A DNA stretch of 28,946 nucleotides from Hydrogenophaga sp. GTDB taxonomy: Bacteria > Pseudomonadota > Gammaproteobacteria > Burkholderiales > Burkholderiaceae_C. The position numbers were made by a program, and so were the translations under genes. Under the pieces are notes generated by a model. The model was not told the origin of the DNA. It saw only the letters and a list, made by a program, of their open reading frames with translations, and made no database searches. Below, in pieces: positions 7,742-14,468 of this stretch. Positions within the stretch are counted from its first letter, which is position 1, and each line of letters starts with the position of its first letter. Location: assembly GCA_025458415.1 (NCBI GenBank), contig JALOSN010000002.1, positions 1-28,946 on the forward strand. The letters are read 5' to 3'.

Positions 7742-8730
7742 GGCGCCTGCTGGCTGGCACGGCGATGGCCGTCATGGGACTGGCGCTGTCGACGGCACAC
7801 GCTCAGACGGCTGCACCGGGCCGAGCCCATGTGCCACGCCCCGACGTGACCACCCTGGACTACGACCTCAGGGCCCGAGCGATCGCGCCCCGCACCTGGG
7901 TCATTGAGGGCGCGGTGGATGACTTCAGCCGCAAGAACGGCTGCAACATCATCAACACTGCGTTCATTGCCACCGGAGCCGGGGTGATTGTCATCAACAC
8001 CGGCCCGTCCCGGCTGTACGGCGAGCAGCAACGGCGCCTGATCGGCCAGACCACGGCCGAGCCCGTCGTGCAGGTGCTCAACCTCAACCTGCATCCGGAT
8101 TACTTCTTCGGCAACCAGGCCTGGCCTGACCGCCCCGCGGAGGCCTTGGCGGGCAGCATCGCCGGTATGCAGGCGGAAGGGGCCGCGTACGCGGACAACC
8201 TGTACCGCCTGTGCGGCGACTGGATGAAAGGCACCGCATCGACACCGGCGGCCCTGCCGATCGCACCCGGTGTCCGCACCCTCGGCCAGCACCGGCTGGA
8301 GCTGGTGCGGCTGGACGGGCATACCGCTGATGACCTGGTGCTGCTTGACCACAGCACCGGGGTCGTGTTTGCCGGCGGGCTGGTGTTTGCCGACCGGGTA
8401 CCGACCACGCCACACGCCGATTTCTCCCGCTGGCTGGCCAGCCTGGACAGGCTGGAGGCACTGATGGGCGCGGGACCGTTCAGGCTGGTCGTACCCAGCC
8501 ACGGTCCGGTACACGAGGGGCGCATGGGCATCGCGCAGACGCGCGACTGGCTGTCCTGGCTCACCGGTCACATGGGCGCGCAGGCCGAAGCCGGCCGAGA
8601 CCTGTCCGAGCTGCTGGCGCAGCCGGTGCCGGCACGGTTTGCCGCCTGGGCCGCCCAGCCGGTGGAACTGCACCGAACCCTCACGCAGTGGTACCCGCGC
8701 TACGAGCAGCGCGCCCTGGGCGGTCGCTGA
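7738..8730 (+). CDS. Quinoprotein relay system metallo-beta-lactamase-fold hydrolase 1
   Basis: The product is 330 residues with a signal peptide (MAVMGLALSTAHAQ). It has a metallo-beta-lactamase-like fold related to SoxH and glyoxalase II proteins: IVINTGPS near 84-91, LNLHPDYFFGN (117-126), GHTADDLVLLD (194-204), FAGGLVFADRVP (211-222) and VVPSHGP (251-257). The canonical HxHxDH site is degenerate here: only His119 and Asp121 remain, and the usual Asp of the first strand is Asn87. His195 and His255 persist. Metal binding may therefore differ from that of true hydrolases. It is the last gene of the operon that starts at 3912, coupled to the SoxYZ-like carrier by a 4-bp overlap, so the carrier-bound intermediate is its likely substrate (inference). 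Confidence 0.84.
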   Translation: MRRLLAGTAMAVMGLALSTAHAQTAAPGRAHVPRPDVTTLDYDLRARAIAPRTWVIEGAVDDFSRKNGCNIINTAFIATGAGVIVINTGPSRLYGEQQRRLIGQTTAEPVVQVLNLNLHPDYFFGNQAWPDRPAEALAGSIAGMQAEGAAYADNLYRLCGDWMKGTASTPAALPIAPGVRTLGQHRLELVRLDGHTADDLVLLDHSTGVVFAGGLVFADRVPTTPHADFSRWLASLDRLEALMGAGPFRLVVPSHGPVHEGRMGIAQTRDWLSWLTGHMGAQAEAGRDLSELLAQPVPARFAAWAAQPVELHRTLTQWYPRYEQRALGGR

Positions 8731-8764
8731 GGCAATCGGGCCATCGGCGGCGCCTGTCACACAG

Positions 8765-8780
8765 GCAACACCAGGGTTGC
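8765..8780. promoter_or_regulatory. Imperfect inverted repeat, putative activator-binding site
   Basis: The arms read GCAACAC-CA-GGGTTGC, with 6 of 7 pairs complementary. It is nearly the same as the perfect palindrome at 22259-22274, in front of the pedF-type gene. Both lie upstream of sigma-54 promoters, which suggests the same enhancer-binding protein. Confidence 0.6.
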
Positions 8781-8899
8781 GCCATTTTTGAGCACTGTCA
8801 CGGCGCGGTGTATCGGTACAAGGCGCCTGCAGCGTCAAATCCGACCCCCCAATAGCCCCAAGGGCTGTCCGGGAACCGCCCAAGTGTCACGCAAGAGGT

Positions 8900-8915
8900 T
8901 GGCACGGATGTTGCG
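8900..8915 (+). promoter_or_regulatory. Sigma-54 (-24/-12) promoter of the PQQ alcohol dehydrogenase
   Basis: TGGCACG-GATG-TTGCG matches the RpoN consensus at every defined position except the last. Transcription would begin near 8926. Confidence 0.8.
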
Positions 8916-9021
8916 CAAATGCGGGTGCGACCCGGGAACTGGAGGCTTGGGAAGCTCGCCACCGGCCCGGCCTTGCGCACGGACGCCGCCATCAACCTCA
9001 TGAACGAGCAGGAGACAAACT

Positions 9022-10740
9022 GTGAAACGTACGCTACTGAGCCTTTTGGTCATGGCAGCCACCGCACACGTGGGTGCACAGGTGACCGACGCCATGATCG
9101 CCAACGACGCCAAGACCACCGACAGCGTGCTGAGCAACGGTCTTGGCACCCAGTTGCAGCGTCACTCGCCGCTGACCAACATCAATGCCCGCAACATCAA
9201 CCGTCTGGTGCCCGCCTGGTCGATGTCCTTCGGCGGCGAGAAGCAGCGCGGCCAGCAGTCCCAACCGCTGATCCACAACGGCAAGATGTTCGTGACCGGG
9301 TCGTACTCGCGCATCTTCGCGCTGGATGCCAAGACCGGCAAGAAGCTCTGGAAGTACGAGCACCGCCTGCCCGAGGGCATCATGCCTTGCTGCGACGTGA
9401 TCAACCGCGGCGCTGCCCTGTACGACAACCTGGTGATTTTCGGTACGCTGGATGCACAACTGGTGGCCCTCGATCAGGACACCGGTCGCGTGGTCTGGCG
9501 CGAGCGCATCGACGAGTACAGCGCAGGCTACAGCTACACCGCGGCCCCGCTGATTGCTGAAGGCCTGCTGATGACCGGCGTGTCCGGAGGCGAGTTCGGT
9601 GTCATCGGCCGGGTCGAGGCGCGCGATCCCAAGACCGGCAAGATGGTCTGGGTGCGTCCGGTGGTTGAGGGCCACATGGGCTTCAAGGACGGCAAGGAAA
9701 ACGGCATCACCGGTACCACCAATGCCACCTGGCCGGGCGAAATGTGGAAGACCGGTGGCGCGGCCACCTGGATGGGTGGCAGCTACGATCCCAAGACCGG
9801 TCTGGCCTACTTCGGGACGGGCAACCCGGGCCCGTGGAACAGCCACCTGCGCAAAGGTGACAACCTGTACTCGTCGTCCACAGTGGCGATCGACCCCAAG
9901 ACCGGAAAGATCGTCTGGCACTACCAGAACACCCCCAACGACGGCTGGGACTTTGACGGCACCAACGAGTTCGTGACCTTCGACATGGATGGCAAGCGCC
10001 TGGGTGCCAAGGCCGACCGCAATGGCTTCTTCTACGTGCTTGATGCCGCCAGTGGCAAACTGGAGAACGCCTTCCCCTTCGTGACCAAAACCACCTGGGC
10101 CACAGGCATTGACCTGAAGACGGGAAGGCCGAACTTCGTGCCCGAGAACCGCCCGGGTGATCCGGCGGGTGAGGGCGGTGACGGCAACAAGGGCAAGAGC
10201 GTGTTCGCTGCGCCTGCGTTCCTGGGCGGCAAGAACCAGATGCCCATGGCCTTCAGCCCGAAGACCGGTCTGTTCTATGTGCCGGCCAACGAGTGGGGCA
10301 TGGAGATCTGGAACGAGCCCATCACCTACAAGAAGGGCGCGGCCTACCTGGGCGCCGGCTTCACCATCAAGCCGCTGTACGACGACTACATCGGTTCGCT
10401 GCGCGCCATCAACCCCAAGACCGGCAAGATCGTGTGGGAGGTCAAGAACGAGGCGCCTCTGTGGGGCGGCGTGCTCAGCGTCGGCGATCTGGTCTTCTGG
10501 GGCACGCCGGAGGGCTACCTGAAGGCGGCCGACGCCAAGACCGGCAAGATCGTCTGGCAGTTCCAGACCGGTTCGGGCATCGTGGCCCCGCCGGTGACCT
10601 GGATGCAGGGTGGGGAGCAGTACATCAGCGTGGTCTCCGGCTGGGGTGGTGCGGTTCCGCTGTGGGGCGGCGAAGTGGCCAAGAAGGTCAACTTCCTCGA
10701 ACAGGGCGGTTCGGTCTGGACCTTCAAGCTGCTGAAGTAA
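9022..10740 (+). CDS. PQQ-dependent alcohol dehydrogenase, lanthanide-type (PedH-like)
   Basis: The 572-residue periplasmic quinoprotein oxidises an alcohol to its aldehyde and passes electrons to a cytochrome c. The GTG start is supported by AGGAG 8 bases upstream, and the signal peptide ends near residue 19 (AHVGA). It is an eight-bladed propeller with repeated Trp motifs (LDAKTGKKLWKY, IDPKTGKIVWHY, INPKTGKIVWEV). The vicinal disulfide that stacks on PQQ is Cys123-Cys124 (MPCCDV). Metal and catalytic residues are Glu191 (SGGEFG), Asn268 (GTGNPGPWN) and Asp310, with a further Asp at 312 (WDFDG). That second Asp marks lanthanide-dependent enzymes such as XoxF and PedH; calcium enzymes have Ala or Ser there. 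No C-terminal heme domain is present, so the electron acceptor is external. No calcium-type paralogue lies in the window. Substrate unknown; a C2 or longer alcohol is likelier than methanol. Confidence 0.93.
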   Translation: MKRTLLSLLVMAATAHVGAQVTDAMIANDAKTTDSVLSNGLGTQLQRHSPLTNINARNINRLVPAWSMSFGGEKQRGQQSQPLIHNGKMFVTGSYSRIFALDAKTGKKLWKYEHRLPEGIMPCCDVINRGAALYDNLVIFGTLDAQLVALDQDTGRVVWRERIDEYSAGYSYTAAPLIAEGLLMTGVSGGEFGVIGRVEARDPKTGKMVWVRPVVEGHMGFKDGKENGITGTTNATWPGEMWKTGGAATWMGGSYDPKTGLAYFGTGNPGPWNSHLRKGDNLYSSSTVAIDPKTGKIVWHYQNTPNDGWDFDGTNEFVTFDMDGKRLGAKADRNGFFYVLDAASGKLENAFPFVTKTTWATGIDLKTGRPNFVPENRPGDPAGEGGDGNKGKSVFAAPAFLGGKNQMPMAFSPKTGLFYVPANEWGMEIWNEPITYKKGAAYLGAGFTIKPLYDDYIGSLRAINPKTGKIVWEVKNEAPLWGGVLSVGDLVFWGTPEGYLKAADAKTGKIVWQFQTGSGIVAPPVTWMQGGEQYISVVSGWGGAVPLWGGEVAKKVNFLEQGGSVWTFKLLK

Positions 10741-10830
10741 TCCCCTGAGCCGCCGCGCGGCTTTCCCCTGAAGGGGGGACCATACCTGAGGGCCGGCGAA
10801 GCCGGTTCCCCGGTGTGTGCTGGATGGGGT
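10741..10830. repeat. Hairpin-rich intergenic repeat with possible terminator
   Basis: Three GC hairpins follow the dehydrogenase stop. AGCCGC-CGC-GCGGCT followed by TTT (10748-10764) could end transcription. CCCCT-GA-AGGGG and CCGGC-GAA-GCCGG come next. The block resembles the G/C-rich intergenic repeats common in Comamonadaceae (from memory, not searched). Confidence 0.55.
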
Positions 10831-10898
10831 CCCTGGCGTACGTTGTCGCGTTCGGGCTCCCATCCATTTTTTTGTCTGTCGTTTTCTGGTGACCGATC

Positions 10899-11231
10899 AT
10901 GCGTGCAATCGTTTCAGCTTCCATGCTGGTGTCTTTCTCCGTGGGTCTGGCTTCGACGGCTCAAGCGGCCGATGTGGACAAGACCATCGAACTGGCCAAG
11001 TCGGCCGGCTGCTACACCTGCCACGCCAATGCTGAGAAGCTGGTGGGCCCATCCTTTGCGGACATCGCCGCCAAGTACGCCGGAGACAAGGGTGCTGCTG
11101 CCTCGCTGGCCCAGTCGATCCAGAACGGCTCGCGTGGGAAATGGGGGCGTGTGCCCATGCCACCCCACCCCAGCCTGAGCGCGCCCGACCTCAAGACGCT
11201 GTCCGAATGGGTGCTGACCGTCAAGCCCTGA
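10899..11231 (+). CDS. Small class I cytochrome c
   Basis: The 110-residue protein has a signal peptide ending at STAQAA (about residue 24), a single heme site CYTCH (Cys38, Cys41, His42) and a likely axial Met87 in RVPMPPH. The mature size of about 86 residues and the overall pattern match cytochrome c551/c552-type electron carriers. Placed after the quinoprotein gene, it is a candidate electron acceptor or onward carrier to a terminal oxidase or nitrate/nitrite respiration. The ribosome site is weak (GGTGA about 9 bases upstream). Its 3' end overlaps the next gene by 25 bp. Not called XoxG or ExaB because sequence class alone does not decide this. Confidence 0.9.
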   Translation: MRAIVSASMLVSFSVGLASTAQAADVDKTIELAKSAGCYTCHANAEKLVGPSFADIAAKYAGDKGAAASLAQSIQNGSRGKWGRVPMPPHPSLSAPDLKTLSEWVLTVKP

Positions 11232-11773
11232 CCGCGCTGGCGGCGGCGCTATGGCTGAGCGCCGCGGTGGCACAGCCGGTCCTGCCCGAGGGTGAGAAAT
11301 CCCTCGTGGCAGTGACGCGCGACGGCCAGCGTGTCCGGATCGGCACCGTGACCTTCGGCCCTGCCAACGCGGGCCGCTCGACGTTCCGGATCCGGATGGA
11401 CCACGCGGTGATGCAGGACCATTTCCTGTCCATGCGCGAGTTCAAATGCCTGCCGGCGACCCAGGAAATCAGCTGCTTCGTGCCCTACCCATACCCGCAT
11501 CCGGGCACGGTCAGTGCCTCCGACTTTTCCTGGCTGGAGCACAACCTGCTGTTCTTCTTCAAGCAGCCGGCCGACTTCGGCGCCAAGCTCTGGAACGGCA
11601 TGATCTTCAAGTTCAGCCTGACACCGTCCGGCCTGGTCGGTACACCGCAGGCGGTCGACCTCAACCGCATCGGCGCCCCACCGGAGCGCCCCGATGAACC
11701 GCCGTTCGGCCACTTCGACCGCGACGACTTCACGCCCGGGGCGCGCTGGGTGCAGACGTTGCGCATCGAGTGA
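11207..11773 (+). CDS. Exported protein of unknown function overlapping the cytochrome gene
   Basis: I do not recognise this family. The product is 188 residues from ATG 11207; the open frame reaches upstream to 11141, but only this start gives a clean signal peptide (ALTALAAALWLSAAVAQ). The mature part has two Cys (EFKCLPATQEISC) that could form a disulfide, then an aromatic-rich PYPYPHPG segment and a central SWLEHNLLFFFKQPADFGAKLWNG stretch (split here as SWLEHNLLFF and FKQPADFGAKLWNG). It ends in DFTPGARWVQTLRIE. The 25-bp overlap with the cytochrome gene points to coupled expression and a shared role in the periplasm. It converges on the lipoprotein gene at 11784 with 10 bp between them. 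Confidence 0.7.
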   Translation: MGADRQALTALAAALWLSAAVAQPVLPEGEKSLVAVTRDGQRVRIGTVTFGPANAGRSTFRIRMDHAVMQDHFLSMREFKCLPATQEISCFVPYPYPHPGTVSASDFSWLEHNLLFFFKQPADFGAKLWNGMIFKFSLTPSGLVGTPQAVDLNRIGAPPERPDEPPFGHFDRDDFTPGARWVQTLRIE

Positions 11774-11783
11774 AGCGGGGTGG

Positions 11784-12482
11784 TCAGCGCGCCAGCTCCG
11801 CGCTCAGCATGCCGCCGGTCATGAAGCCCGCGGTCACCCGCTCCTCCCGCTCCAGCTTCACCAGGCCTTCCCCCTTGCAGAACCATTCGCGGTGGATCAG
11901 GGGCACATCGGTGAAGCCGTTCACCGGGTCGGTGTAGAGGTTCAGGCGGGCCAGCCCCACCACGCGCAAACAAGGCTTGAGCTGGCGCCCATGGGCCAGC
12001 GTCACGGTGTCGTCCACCGATTCGATGCGCCAGGTCATCTGTGCCCTGTGCGAGTACTTCAGGTCCCGCGGGTGTTCGTTCTTGCGTTGCAGCAGATAGG
12101 GTACGGTGGTCGAGGTCCACTCGCTTCCCACCTGGTAGGGCGCCTTGAGCACCCAGACCGGCTCCTCCTCGGCGGTGGGCTGGTCGTCGATGTCGGTGCG
12201 CGTGGCGACTCGGCGCACGCCCAGGTCGTCCACCTTCAGGTAGTAGCTCACACCGGCCGAGTGGTGGCGCACCGCCACCGGCTGGTCCTGGAACACCAAA
12301 GGCTTGCGAACACGAATGATCCATTCTTCGGGCTCGCGCGGCTCGTCCATCTGGTAGCTCACCAACAACAGCTGTTCATCGCCGGTACGCAGCGGAAACC
12401 ACTCGTTGCCCATGTCGCGACCACTGCAACCTGCCAACAGGCCGATGGCCAACATGACGGCGGAAAGGGTGCCGTGCAGCAC
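11784..12482 (-). CDS. Putative lipoprotein, last gene of the extended pqq operon
   Basis: Function not recognised. From the GTG at 12482 the product is 232 residues and starts with a lipoprotein signal (LSAVMLAIGLLAGC; lipobox LAGC, about residue 19). The body is beta-rich (EWFPLRTGDEQLLLVSYQ, WVLKAPYQVGSEW, MTWRIESVDDTVTLAHG). The frame stays open to an ATG at 12578 that overlaps the previous stop by 4 bp. However, the 32 extra residues (SPPSYGEGDPACGP) are the translation of a G/C-rich repeat block, so I favour the later start; the longer form remains possible. It probably works with the ExbB/ExbD-like module upstream as an outer-membrane or periplasm-facing component (inference). Confidence 0.72.
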   Translation of the reverse strand: MLHGTLSAVMLAIGLLAGCSGRDMGNEWFPLRTGDEQLLLVSYQMDEPREPEEWIIRVRKPLVFQDQPVAVRHHSAGVSYYLKVDDLGVRRVATRTDIDDQPTAEEEPVWVLKAPYQVGSEWTSTTVPYLLQRKNEHPRDLKYSHRAQMTWRIESVDDTVTLAHGRQLKPCLRVVGLARLNLYTDPVNGFTDVPLIHREWFCKGEGLVKLEREERVTAGFMTGGMLSAELAR

Positions 12483-12489
12483 CCGCCGT

Positions 12490-12574
12490 GGAACCGGCTC
12501 AGTCGGGCCACAGGCGGGGTCACCCTCCCCGTAGGAGGGGGGGGAAGACGCGAAGCGGCGCAGGGGGGGGAGCA
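12490..12574. repeat. G/C-rich repeat block inside the pqq-operon tail
   Basis: The block contains CCCTCC-CCGTA-GGAGGG and long G runs with GAAGCGGCGCAGGGGGG. It looks like an intergenic repeat common in Comamonadaceae, lying where the lipoprotein's 5' end is ambiguous. It may act as a processing or termination hairpin on the minus transcript. Confidence 0.5.
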
Positions 12575-13099
12575 TCATTTCCCCGGCAGCTGCGCGCGCG
12601 GCACGTCGCTGAGCTTGATCCGGACCTGGTCGTTGCCGGCCGGACGCAGCCAGGCCAGTCCACCTGCGCCACGCACCGGCTCCACCGTGCCCATCTGGCT
12701 GTTGCCGTCCCGCGCCTTTTTCAGACCGTCGACCAGGATGCCCTGCAGGTCCTTCTGGTATGGCAGGCGGAAGGCGCGGGGCATCTCGACCGGCTGGTTG
12801 TCTCTCATGGGGTGCACCCAGAGGTGAATGGCACCCGGGTGGTTGCGACCCGGGCTGGGTTCGTCAAACACCGCGGACAGCAGCAGGAAGCGATCGGGCA
12901 GGCGGTCTTCCGATGGCCAGCCCGAGACCGCCAGCAGCGTCTGGTGGCTGAGCAGATAGAAGCCGCTGACCGTGAGCACCAGGCCGGTCTTGAGCAGCCA
13001 GTGCCAGCGCGTGGCCAGGCACAGCACCAGAAGCAGGGCAGCCAGCAGGGCATAGACCAGCGCCAGCCAGAGCAACTCGGAGGAGACGGCAGGGATCAT
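12575..13099 (-). CDS. Membrane-anchored protein of unknown function in the extended pqq operon
   Basis: The product is 174 residues. Two hydrophobic segments lie near the N-terminus (LLWLALVYALLAALLLVLCL at about 9-28, and LLKTGLVLTVSGFYLLSHQT at about 35-54). A soluble domain of about 120 residues follows, containing HPGAIHLWVHPMRDNQPVEMPRAF (split as HPGAIHLWVHP and RDNQPVEMPRAF) and a C-terminal VRIKLSDVPRAQLPGK. No family recognised. It sits between the ExbD-like protein (10 bp upstream) and the lipoprotein, so it is probably a component of the same envelope complex. Start ATG 13099 is the first in frame. Confidence 0.75.
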   Translation of the reverse strand: MIPAVSSELLWLALVYALLAALLLVLCLATRWHWLLKTGLVLTVSGFYLLSHQTLLAVSGWPSEDRLPDRFLLLSAVFDEPSPGRNHPGAIHLWVHPMRDNQPVEMPRAFRLPYQKDLQGILVDGLKKARDGNSQMGTVEPVRGAGGLAWLRPAGNDQVRIKLSDVPRAQLPGK

Positions 13100-13108
13100 G
13101 GCTCGGAT

Positions 13109-13720
13109 TCAGAGCCCGGCCCGCTGCACGATGGTGCGCGGCCGGGTGTTGAGGTCGGTGACCCGACCGATATCGTCGATGGAAAAGCGCACCAGCGTGC
13201 GCTCGTCGCCGGGACCGGGCAGTTGCTGGGTACCGGTGAACACGATCTCGGCCTGCGGATTGACCTTGATGACGGTCACCGAGACGTCCACCGGCTGCTG
13301 GTTGTTGCTCTCGTAGTAGTGGGCATTGACCACGTACTCGCCGGGCACCAGGCCCCGCAGCGTGACGATTTCCTGGCGCACCGTGCTTTCGATGATGCGC
13401 CCGTCGACCAGCACGGTATTGTTCTTGGCCCCCCGGTCGTCACGGTCCAGGTGCAGCATGCCGGCGTCGCGCTGGCGGAACCACAGCAGCTTGCCTGCCG
13501 GGTCCAGCACCCAGGCATCGACGTCGTTGGGGTTACCGTCCGGCCACGCAACGGTGATCATGAACTCGGCCTTGGCGGGTACATCGCCCGCCTTTCGGGC
13601 CTGAGGGTTGAAGGCGATCAGGGCCACCACAAAGCACAGAACGAAGGCGATCAACATGTTGAACAACATGTCGTAGAAGGGGTCGGTCTCGGTGTCACGA
13701 ACCGTGCGGCCGATCGCCAT
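13109..13720 (-). CDS. ExbD/TolR-like protein with a YfaP/DUF2135-like periplasmic domain
   Basis: The product is 203 residues from ATG 13720, which has GGAG about 10 bases upstream; ATG 13738 is an alternative. The N-terminus carries one membrane helix (MLFNMLIAFVLCFVVALIAF). Just before it lies Asp17 (DPFYDML), the position of the ion-carrying Asp of ExbD, TolR and MotB. After the helix there is no usual ExbD C-terminal domain. Instead a beta-sandwich-like domain contains GNPNDVDAWVLDPAGKLLWF and GLVPGEYVVNAHYY, reminiscent of YfaP/DUF2135. It overlaps the ExbB/MotA-like gene by 26 bp. I infer a stator pair that uses ion flow to do work in the periplasm. The client is unknown; TonB-dependent uptake is one candidate, though no TonB gene is here. 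Confidence 0.78.
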   Translation of the reverse strand: MAIGRTVRDTETDPFYDMLFNMLIAFVLCFVVALIAFNPQARKAGDVPAKAEFMITVAWPDGNPNDVDAWVLDPAGKLLWFRQRDAGMLHLDRDDRGAKNNTVLVDGRIIESTVRQEIVTLRGLVPGEYVVNAHYYESNNQQPVDVSVTVIKVNPQAEIVFTGTQQLPGPGDERTLVRFSIDDIGRVTDLNTRPRTIVQRAGL

Positions 13721-14468
13721 GCGGCAACTCCGTTTCATCCAGGGTGGGGCTCAGGCCCGCGGCCAGCGTATCGGCCACCAGGACATCGGCAAACCGGTCC
13801 AGCCGCATCAGCTGCAGGCCCAGCAGGATGTTGCCGGTCAGGCCCGTGACCGTGGTCAGAAGGGCAATACCCAGGCCCCCGGTGAGATCGCGCAGCAGCC
13901 GGCTGGACTGGCTGGGGTCGAAGCTCTCGACCTGACCCAGTTGCAGGGCCAGAATGGAAAAGCCGATCACCTTGCCCAGCAGCCCGAGCTTGAGCTGGAT
14001 GCCGTTGAGCCACCAGGCCATTTCGTGGGGTCCATGGGCGCGTTCGCCCAGCAACTGCACAGCGATGTCGGCCGATTGTCCGGGCCGGCTGGCGTGCTGC
14101 AGGTATTCACCGGCCCAGCCCCCGCCGGAGGCCGAGCGGCTCTCGCGAAGCAGGTCGAGTTGCTGGCGCTGCCGGCCCAGCACCCATGCGCGTCGGCCGG
14201 CCCACAGGGAGCAACCCGCAAACAGGGCCACGATGACCAGGGTCAGACGGGTCGGGTCGGCCTGGACCAGCCGATGCCATGCGCCGAGCGCCCACAGCAG
14301 GTAGGCCCCGAAAGCCAACAGACCCATGTAGGCCAGCCAGAGCAGGAACAGCCCCCGGTCGGCCTGATCAAGGGACGAGGGGCCTAGCCGAGCGCCGGGC
14401 AGGTGCCTGACGACGGCAGCACCCAGCATCTGCCCGTGCGATTGTGCCGGCGGGACCCTGGTGTTCAC
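13695..14468 (-). CDS. MotA/TolQ/ExbB-family proton channel protein
   Basis: The product is 257 residues from a GTG at 14468 whose bases overlap the pqqE stop (GTGA). The frame continues upstream only as an antisense-like extension within pqqE. Hydrophobic segments occur at about residues 40-62 (LFLLWLAYMGLLAFGAYLLW), 75-92, 180-200 and 212-235. The MotA_ExbB signature region is GLGIALLTTVTGLTGNILLG, containing the small/polar residues that line the ion path. Together with the ExbD-like product it should form a 5:2-type ion-driven complex (family knowledge). Direct coupling to pqqE is unusual, because PQQ biosynthesis needs no such channel; it suggests a role in PQQ or metal traffic across the envelope. 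Confidence 0.82.
   Translation of the reverse strand: MNTRVPPAQSHGQMLGAAVVRHLPGARLGPSSLDQADRGLFLLWLAYMGLLAFGAYLLWALGAWHRLVQADPTRLTLVIVALFAGCSLWAGRRAWVLGRQRQQLDLLRESRSASGGGWAGEYLQHASRPGQSADIAVQLLGERAHGPHEMAWWLNGIQLKLGLLGKVIGFSILALQLGQVESFDPSQSSRLLRDLTGGLGIALLTTVTGLTGNILLGLQLMRLDRFADVLVADTLAAGLSPTLDETELPHGDRPHGS

Larger units (their letters stand above)
8731..9021 (+). promoter_or_regulatory. Control region of the quinoprotein dehydrogenase
   Basis: This 291-bp gap holds no gene I can support. It contains a GCAACAC-type inverted repeat (8765-8780), a near-consensus sigma-54 promoter (8900-8915) and a leader of about 95 bases ending in AGGAGACA before the GTG start. The distance from repeat to promoter (about 129 bp) fits an upstream activator site. 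Confidence 0.65.

Noticed and set aside
9022..10740. Quinohemoprotein (type II) alcohol dehydrogenase
   Set aside because: At 572 residues there is no C-terminal CxxCH domain; the heme proteins are separate genes.
9034..10863. 609-codon frame antisense to the dehydrogenase
   Set aside because: Shadow of a high-GC coding strand; no domain recognised.
12488..13849. 453-codon plus-strand frame opposite the pqq-operon tail
   Set aside because: Low-complexity Gln/His/Gly-rich sequence; the minus strand has overlapping genes with membrane and lipoprotein signals.
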